Positions 59,561 through 64,000 of a stretch of DNA of 64,000 bases are shown piece after piece. Source of the DNA: Amycolatopsis nigrescens CSC17Ta-90 (lineage in GTDB: Bacteria > Actinomycetota > Actinomycetes > Mycobacteriales > Pseudonocardiaceae); NCBI RefSeq assembly GCF_000384315.1, contig NZ_ARVW01000001.1, positions 2,055,746 through 2,119,745 on the forward strand, in the 5' to 3' direction. Each line of letters begins with the position of its first letter. Within the stretch, counting starts at the first letter, position 1. A model generated the notes under the pieces. That model searched no databases, was not told the origin of the DNA, and saw only the letters and a list, made by a program, of their open reading frames with translations. The translations under genes and the position numbers were made by a program.

Positions 59561-61225
59561 ATGACCGAGCCCCTGTCCAGCGGCGAGAAGCTGCTCGAGA
59601 TCAACGGCGTCGAGCTGTGCGTCGAGACCTACGGCCGGCCCGCGAACCCGGCGGTGCTGCTGATCGGCGGTGCCACGGCGTCGATGCTGTGGTGGGAGGC
59701 CGAACTCTGCCAACGGATCGCGGCATGCGAGCGCTTCGTGATCCGCTACGACCACCGGGACACCGGCAGGTCCACCAGTTACCCGCCAGGGCAGCCGGGC
59801 TACACGATCACCGACCTGACCGCGGACGCGCTCGGCATCCTGTCCGCGTTCGGCGTCGAGCGCGGCCACCTCGTCTGCCAGTCGATGTTCGGCGGTATCG
59901 GGCTGATCGCCGGGGTGGACCACCCCGACCGGGTCGCCTCGCTCACGTTCGTCAGCACCACCACCGGCGAGGCCACCCTCCCGCCGCCGGTGGCCGAGCT
60001 GGCCGCAGACACCCCCGCCGCCCCGGACCCCGCCGATCCCGCCGCGGTGGTGAACTTCATCGTCGCGTCGGTGGAAGCGTGCTCGGGCGGCTCGCCCCAC
60101 TTCGACGAGGTCGCCACGCGTGCCCTGGCCGAACGCCACGTGGCCCGCGCGCGCAACATCGCGTCCACCCTCGCCAACCACTACGCCATCGAATTCGACG
60201 GCCCGGCCCGCGGTGGTTTCGGCGACATCACCGCGCCGACGCTGGTGGTGCACGGTGACCGGGACCCGCTTCTCCCGCTCCCGCACGGCGAGGCGCTGCG
60301 CGACGCGATTCCGGGCTCGAAGCTGCTGATCCTGGCAGGCGCCGGGCACGACCTGCCGGGTCCGCTGTGGGACGAGTTCGTCCCGGCACTGGTCCGGCAC
60401 ACAGCGCCGGACCGGCCATCGCCCCGGGCCGGCGACCTGTTCGACTACGACGCCGAGCTGCGCCGGCACAACGAGCTGTTCCGCGCCGCGACCGGTGTCC
60501 GGCCGCACGACCGGGTGCTGGACATCGGCTGCGGCGCGGGCCAGTCGACCCGCGAGGCCGCCCGTGCCGCCGTCGCCGGAAGCGCGCTGGGCGTGGACAC
60601 CTCCGCCCGGATGCTCGACCACGCCCGCCGGCTCAGCGACGAGGAGGGCCTGCGCAACGTCGCTTACCTGCAGGCCGACGCGCAGATCCACCGGTTCCCG
60701 CCGGCGCACTTCGACCTCTGCGTCAGCCGGTTCGGCACGATGTTCTTCGCCGACCTGGTCGCCACGTTCACCAACATCGCGCGCGCCCTGCGCCCAGCGG
60801 CGCGTCTTGTCCTGCTGGTCTGGCAGAGCCGCGAGCGCAACGAGTGGTCCACCGAGTTCCACCGGGCCCTTGCCGGAACCGCCGCACCGCCGGTTCCCGT
60901 TCCCGGCCAGGACCCGTTCTCACTCGCCGATCCGTCCACAACGGAAGCCATCCTGGCCGCGGCCGGTTTCGGGGAGATCCACTTCACCGACGTGCACGAG
61001 CCGGTCTACTACGGCCCGGACAGTGCCGCCGCCTACGACACGGTGCTCCGCCTGCGCGAGCCGCAGGACCTTCTATCCACAATGGACACCGAAGCGGCCG
61101 ATCACGCACGCCGGCGGCTCCGCGCCACCCTGGCCGCGCACGGCACCGATGACGGCGTGTACTTCGACTCGCGGGCCTGGCTCATCACGGCCCGCCACCA
61201 AGGCGCCCTTCCCGATTCCCAGTGA
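59561..61225 (+). CDS. Fused alpha/beta hydrolase and SAM-dependent methyltransferase
   Basis: 554 residues (ATG 59561; ATG 59555 in frame). The first ~285 residues are an alpha/beta hydrolase: GVELCVETYGRPANPAVLLIGG, RYDHRDTGRSTSY, Ser in CQSMFGGIG (Gln replaces the first Gly of GxSxG), Asp in VHGDRDPLL and His in AGAGHDLPG. The remaining ~265 are a class I methyltransferase: VLDIGCGAGQSTREAARA (SAM motif I), LGVDTSARML, FDLCVSRFGTMFFADLVA. The linker is RAGDLFDYDAELRRHNELF. Usually two separate proteins. No stop or frameshift separates them, so the fusion is real. It is divergent from the TetX-like gene, with the 22-bp repeats between, and may act on the same compound. Confidence 0.85.
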   Translation: MTEPLSSGEKLLEINGVELCVETYGRPANPAVLLIGGATASMLWWEAELCQRIAACERFVIRYDHRDTGRSTSYPPGQPGYTITDLTADALGILSAFGVERGHLVCQSMFGGIGLIAGVDHPDRVASLTFVSTTTGEATLPPPVAELAADTPAAPDPADPAAVVNFIVASVEACSGGSPHFDEVATRALAERHVARARNIASTLANHYAIEFDGPARGGFGDITAPTLVVHGDRDPLLPLPHGEALRDAIPGSKLLILAGAGHDLPGPLWDEFVPALVRHTAPDRPSPRAGDLFDYDAELRRHNELFRAATGVRPHDRVLDIGCGAGQSTREAARAAVAGSALGVDTSARMLDHARRLSDEEGLRNVAYLQADAQIHRFPPAHFDLCVSRFGTMFFADLVATFTNIARALRPAARLVLLVWQSRERNEWSTEFHRALAGTAAPPVPVPGQDPFSLADPSTTEAILAAAGFGEIHFTDVHEPVYYGPDSAAAYDTVLRLREPQDLLSTMDTEAADHARRRLRATLAAHGTDDGVYFDSRAWLITARHQGALPDSQ

Positions 61226-61310
61226 GCCGGCTGGCAGACGAGATCCGCTACGCGTATCTGTTGCCCATTCCCGCGGTCCTGTTATCGAACGGCCGCACCG
61301 AGGGGGAGAC

Positions 61311-62270
61311 ATGCTGCGCATCCTGTTCACGGCGGACGACCTGCTGTTGACCCGGTTCTTGCCCGAGCCGGCTCCGCTGATGGAGACGAAGTTCGCGCTC
61401 ATCGCGCTGGATCGCGGGAACGACGCGCCGTGGGGAGACCGGTGGCGTCGGCACGCGCGGGCCGGGTTTCCGGCATCGGCCCGTCCGGCCCGTGAACTCG
61501 TCTCCACCCACGCCGGGGCCTTCTCACCGACCGCGCTGAACGCCGATCTCGACGAAGCCCTGGAAACGGCGTTGAGGCTCGGGACGGACCGCGGCCGTGC
61601 GGAACTCACGCTGTGGTACGGCAACGGGAACATCGAGGCGCCTTCGTGGCTGCTCCATGCCGTCGAGGGACACCTCGAGGCCAGGCGGCTGCTGGTGCGT
61701 GGTTTCGCCAGCGCGTTCGCCGCGGTCCTGCAACCGTACTGGGAACAGATCCGTGCGCACTATCACCGTGAACTCGTCCGGCACAGCCGCGTGCTCGCCC
61801 GCCGCGGCGTCGGTGCCGCCCTGGTCAGCGCGATCCAGGGTGCTCGGTGGCGCGGTGACTGCCTGGAGATCGACAGCGCGCAGCAGCGGACGGTGTGCTT
61901 GCGGGGACGGGGGCTGGTGCTCGTACCGACGGCGTTCTGGACCGGTCCACCGCTGGTGGCGGACGCTCCCGACCAGCCAGTCCATCTGGCCTGCCCGGCG
62001 CGGGCCATGACGGGGCTGCGGATCGGTGACGAGCCGGACGCGCTGGAAGGGATTCTCGGCTGCACCCGTGCCGCGGTGCTGCGCCTGCTGACCGGGGAGA
62101 ACACCACCAGTGGCATCGCCCGTCAGCTCGGCATCAGCCAGGCGTCGGCTTCCGAACATGCGGCGGCGTTGCGGGCGGCCGGTCTGGTCATCAGCCGCCG
62201 CGAGGGCAAGGCCGTCGTACATCATGCCGGCGCGCTCGGCCTCGACCTGATCAGCACCAACACTCCGTAG
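61311..62270 (+). CDS. Winged-helix regulator with C-terminal ArsR-like domain
   Basis: 319 residues from ATG 61311 (AGGGGGAG upstream). The first ~250 residues are an actinobacterial domain of unknown function (LRILFTADDLLLTRFLPEPAPLMETKFALIALDR... LVLVPTAFWTGPP). The last ~70 form an ArsR-type winged helix: LGCTRAAVLRLLTGENTTSGIARQLGISQASASEHAAALRAAGLVISRREGKAVVHHAG. This arrangement (DUF5937-type ArsR regulators) is common in Streptomyces and relatives. It lies in the same direction as the hydrolase-methyltransferase gene (85 nt apart) and is the best candidate for controlling it. A strong terminator follows. Confidence 0.88.
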   Translation: MLRILFTADDLLLTRFLPEPAPLMETKFALIALDRGNDAPWGDRWRRHARAGFPASARPARELVSTHAGAFSPTALNADLDEALETALRLGTDRGRAELTLWYGNGNIEAPSWLLHAVEGHLEARRLLVRGFASAFAAVLQPYWEQIRAHYHRELVRHSRVLARRGVGAALVSAIQGARWRGDCLEIDSAQQRTVCLRGRGLVLVPTAFWTGPPLVADAPDQPVHLACPARAMTGLRIGDEPDALEGILGCTRAAVLRLLTGENTTSGIARQLGISQASASEHAAALRAAGLVISRREGKAVVHHAGALGLDLISTNTP

Positions 62271-62281
62271 CGCGCCGTTCC

Positions 62282-62313
62282 GCAATGGTTTCGGCCTGGG
62301 CCGAAACCATTGC
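62282..62313 (+). terminator. Hairpin terminator after the winged-helix gene
   Basis: GCAATGGTTTCGGC (62282-62295) and its exact complement (62300-62313) with a 4-nt loop CTGG: a 14-bp perfect stem, 11 nt after the stop, without a U run. Common actinobacterial type. Confidence 0.85.
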
Positions 62314-62421
62314 ACCCTCCGGCCCAGCGAGAACACAATCGAGTCGCAAATATCGGGGGAGGGATCGAAACATGCCCGAACATATTGGTCGCAGGCGCGT
62401 GGCGAAGGGGGAAAGGATCCG

Positions 62422-62811
62422 ATGATATCGACGAAAAGAATGGTCGCCGCCGTCGCGCTCGTGGCACCGATGGTTGCCGTTAATCCGCCGGTGGCCCAAG
62501 CGGGAGACGAATGCCGTCCCGGCGAACTGTGCCTGTACGAGGGACTGAGCTACGACGGCCCGGCCATCGCCAAAGATTGTGTGGAGCCCGGGTTCTACAA
62601 CATCGGCCGCGAACGCGCATGGAGCGACCGCACCCATTCGTTCCGGAACTACCTGCCACCCGGTACCCAGGTCTGGTTCTACGACTGGAACGGCGACCAG
62701 GAAAAGTGGGTGGAGGTGAGCCGATCGGTCGCACCGGACGAGGCGCACCACATCGTCAAAGGCGGGGCAGCGATCTCGGACGGGATCTTCATCAACGACT
62801 GCGGCCACTGA
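62422..62811 (+). CDS. Secreted peptidase inhibitor I36-like protein
   Basis: 129 residues. Signal peptide (ISTKRMVAAVALVAPMVAVNPPVAQA), then the conserved Cys pattern DECRPGELCLYEGLSYDGPAIAKDC, followed by FYNIGRERAWSDRTHSFRNYLPPGTQVWFYDWNG, the typical fold of Streptomyces metalloproteinase inhibitor (SMPI, I36) and the related beta-gamma crystallin-like proteins. ATG 62422 has AAAGGATCC upstream. Extracellular role; protease inhibition or calcium binding is possible. A partial relative is at 1-213. Confidence 0.85.
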   Translation: MISTKRMVAAVALVAPMVAVNPPVAQAGDECRPGELCLYEGLSYDGPAIAKDCVEPGFYNIGRERAWSDRTHSFRNYLPPGTQVWFYDWNGDQEKWVEVSRSVAPDEAHHIVKGGAAISDGIFINDCGH

Positions 62812-62831
62812 GGCGAATGCCGACCGCGTGT

Positions 62832-62892
62832 GGCCGGACCGCGGCCCGCATAGGATCATGCTGGCCAGTCAGAACTGGGGGTCGGTCCGGCC
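62832..62892. terminator. Large inverted repeat between convergent genes
   Basis: GGCCGGACCG (62832-62841) and CGGTCCGGCC (62883-62892), perfect 10-bp arms with a 41-nt loop, between the stops of the I36-like gene (62811) and the dehydratase (62901). It could serve both strands as a terminator. The long loop makes this tentative. Confidence 0.4.
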
Positions 62893-62900
62893 CTCGCTGG

Positions 62901-64000
62901 TCAGGTACCCAGGCCGAGGAAAACCTCGTGCAGTCCGGCCTTGGCCTCGAAACCGATCCCCGGCGCATCGGTGAGCGCGATCCGGCCGTTCTGCACCACG
63001 GCCGAATCCGCGAAACCACCGGTCGGCTGGAACTCCCCCGGATACGACTCATTGCCACCGAGTTTCAACGCGGCCGCGATGTGCAAGGAGAACTGATGCC
63101 CGCCGTGCGGAACGCAGCGGCGCGACGACCACCCGTGTCGGTGGAGCATGTCCTGGATCCGGAAGTACTCGACCAATCCGTAGCTGAGCACCGGATCGAC
63201 CTGGATGGTGTCGCGGTCCGGCCGCATTCCCGCGTAGCGGACGAGATTGCGCGCGTCCGCGCACGAGAACAGGTTCTCCCCGGTGGCCAGCGGGCCTGAA
63301 TACCGCTCGGCGACGGTGGCGTGCAGGGCGTAGTCCAGCGGGTCTCCCGGTTCCTCGTACCAGAAGAGGCCATAGGGCTCAAGGGCTTCGCCGTAGCGCA
63401 GGGCGGTGTCCAGATCGAACCTGCCGTTGGCGTCAACGGCGAGCCGGGAACCGTCCCCGCCGAGCACGGTCAGCACCGCTTCGATCCGCTCGAGGTCCTC
63501 GGCCAGCTCGGCCCCGGCTATCTTGATCTTCACCACCCGATAGCCGAGGTCGAGAAAACGCTTCATCTCGTCCTGGAGTTCGGATAGTCCCTTGCCGGGT
63601 GCGTAGTATCCGCCGGCCGCGTAGACGAATACGTCCTCGTCCGGTTCGCCGAGGCCGTAGCGCCGGGCCAGCCAATGGCACAGGGGCAGGTCGGCGATCT
63701 TGGCGGCGAGGTCGAACAGCGCCATGTCGACCACCCCGACCGCCACCGATCGTTCCCCGTGGCCGCCCGGTTTCTCGTTGCGCATCATCACCTCCCAGGC
63801 GCGCTCCGGGTCAATATTGGTGCCGTCTTCGGTCAGCAGCTCTTCAGGCGGGGCCTGGAGCAGCCGCGGGATGATGCGGCGGCGCAGGATCTCGCCCGCG
63901 CTGTAGCGGCCGTTCGAACTGAACCCGTAGCCCACCACCGGGTGCCCGTTGCGGGTCACGTCGGACACGACCGCGGCTATCGAGCAGTCCATTTCCCGGA
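62901..64000 (-). CDS. Enolase-superfamily dehydratase, D-tartrate dehydratase-like (5' end off the window)
   Basis: About 366 residues are visible; the N terminus lies beyond 64000 (the frame stays open past ATG 63992). Catalytic features: KIKIAG for the Lys pair, VDANGRFDL and FWYEEPGDP and LATGENLFS for the three metal ligands, and CVPHGGHQFSLH, whose His is the general base in the MLE/mandelate racemase group. The PHGGHQ motif and the FSSNGRYSAGEILRRRIIPRLL start fit D-tartrate dehydratase-like proteins. Reaction: dehydration of a sugar acid or hydroxy acid. The end is close to the I36 gene, separated by an inverted repeat. Confidence 0.88.
   Translation of the reverse strand, partial: REMDCSIAAVVSDVTRNGHPVVGYGFSSNGRYSAGEILRRRIIPRLLQAPPEELLTEDGTNIDPERAWEVMMRNEKPGGHGERSVAVGVVDMALFDLAAKIADLPLCHWLARRYGLGEPDEDVFVYAAGGYYAPGKGLSELQDEMKRFLDLGYRVVKIKIAGAELAEDLERIEAVLTVLGGDGSRLAVDANGRFDLDTALRYGEALEPYGLFWYEEPGDPLDYALHATVAERYSGPLATGENLFSCADARNLVRYAGMRPDRDTIQVDPVLSYGLVEYFRIQDMLHRHGWSSRRCVPHGGHQFSLHIAAALKLGGNESYPGEFQPTGGFADSAVVQNGRIALTDAPGIGFEAKAGLHEVFLGLGT

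Noticed and set aside
1..64000. tRNA, rRNA or CRISPR arrays
   Set aside because: No cloverleaf-like or rRNA sequence and no regularly spaced repeat array was recognised while reading; a covariance-model search was not possible here.

Overview
The window is high-GC DNA with many GTG/TTG starts, overlapping ATGA/GTGA gene junctions, a SARP regulator, an ECF41 sigma factor, XRE-MmyB regulators, an MmpS-like protein, a DUF222/HNH gene and an NRPS gene. This is the signature of a filamentous actinobacterium, most like the Pseudonocardiales (Amycolatopsis type). The genus is an inference.

Layout. 1-3.1 kb: a broken-off secreted I36-like protein, an ArsC-family protein, and an ECF41 module (NAD(P)-binding protein plus AhpD-like protein, divergent from the sigma factor) with two overlapping ECF41-type promoters. 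3.2-13.9 kb: a nitroreductase, then a minus-strand run of about 10 kb: peptide permease, a permease-ATPase-ATPase fusion, lipoprotein binding protein, SARP/NB-ARC/TPR regulator, a 32-residue peptide with a strong ribosome binding site, and a SagB-type dehydrogenase. The last three resemble a minimal RiPP cluster without a cyclodehydratase. 13.9-19.5 kb: TetR/hydrolase, two SDRs, an XRE-MmyB regulator, and a [2Fe-2S] ferredoxin with its FAD reductase.

20-33.4 kb: a copper region built largely of paralogue pairs: two CopC-CopD fusions, two YcnI (DUF1775) proteins, two copies of a previously uncharacterised anchored surface protein and two catalytically dead IS630-type transposase derivatives. 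They surround a secreted cupredoxin/beta-propeller protein, a PepSY membrane protein and an MmpS-like protein. In one operon the CopC and YcnI members have both lost the copper-binding N-terminal histidine. 33.4-40.3 kb: an orphan AbiEi-like protein, a RibD-C reductase, an XRE-MmyB/NmrA/SnoaL unit, a DUF222/HNH gene with a decayed tandem copy, and a small HTH protein.

40.7-55.4 kb: the main biosynthetic cluster, 14 co-directional, tightly packed genes. FolE, QueD, QueE and QueC make preQ0. A DapD-like acyltransferase, a DapC-like aminotransferase, a LysA-like decarboxylase, a methyltransferase, an IPNS-like oxygenase and an ATP-grasp ligase form an amino-acid branch that recalls the tabtoxin pathway. 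A single protein carries two acyl-CoA dehydrogenase domains, one adenylation domain and one carrier domain, followed by a thioesterase, MbtH and an exporter. The product cannot be named from sequence; a 7-deazapurine joined to, or made with, a lysine-pathway-like amino acid is the working idea.

55.4-64 kb: TetR, a MerR/VOC pair with a classical MerR operator, a ferritin-like protein, a TetX-like monooxygenase divergent from a hydrolase-methyltransferase fusion, a winged-helix regulator, a second I36-like secreted protein and a cut-off enolase-superfamily dehydratase. No rRNA, tRNA, CRISPR array, integrase or intact insertion sequence was seen.
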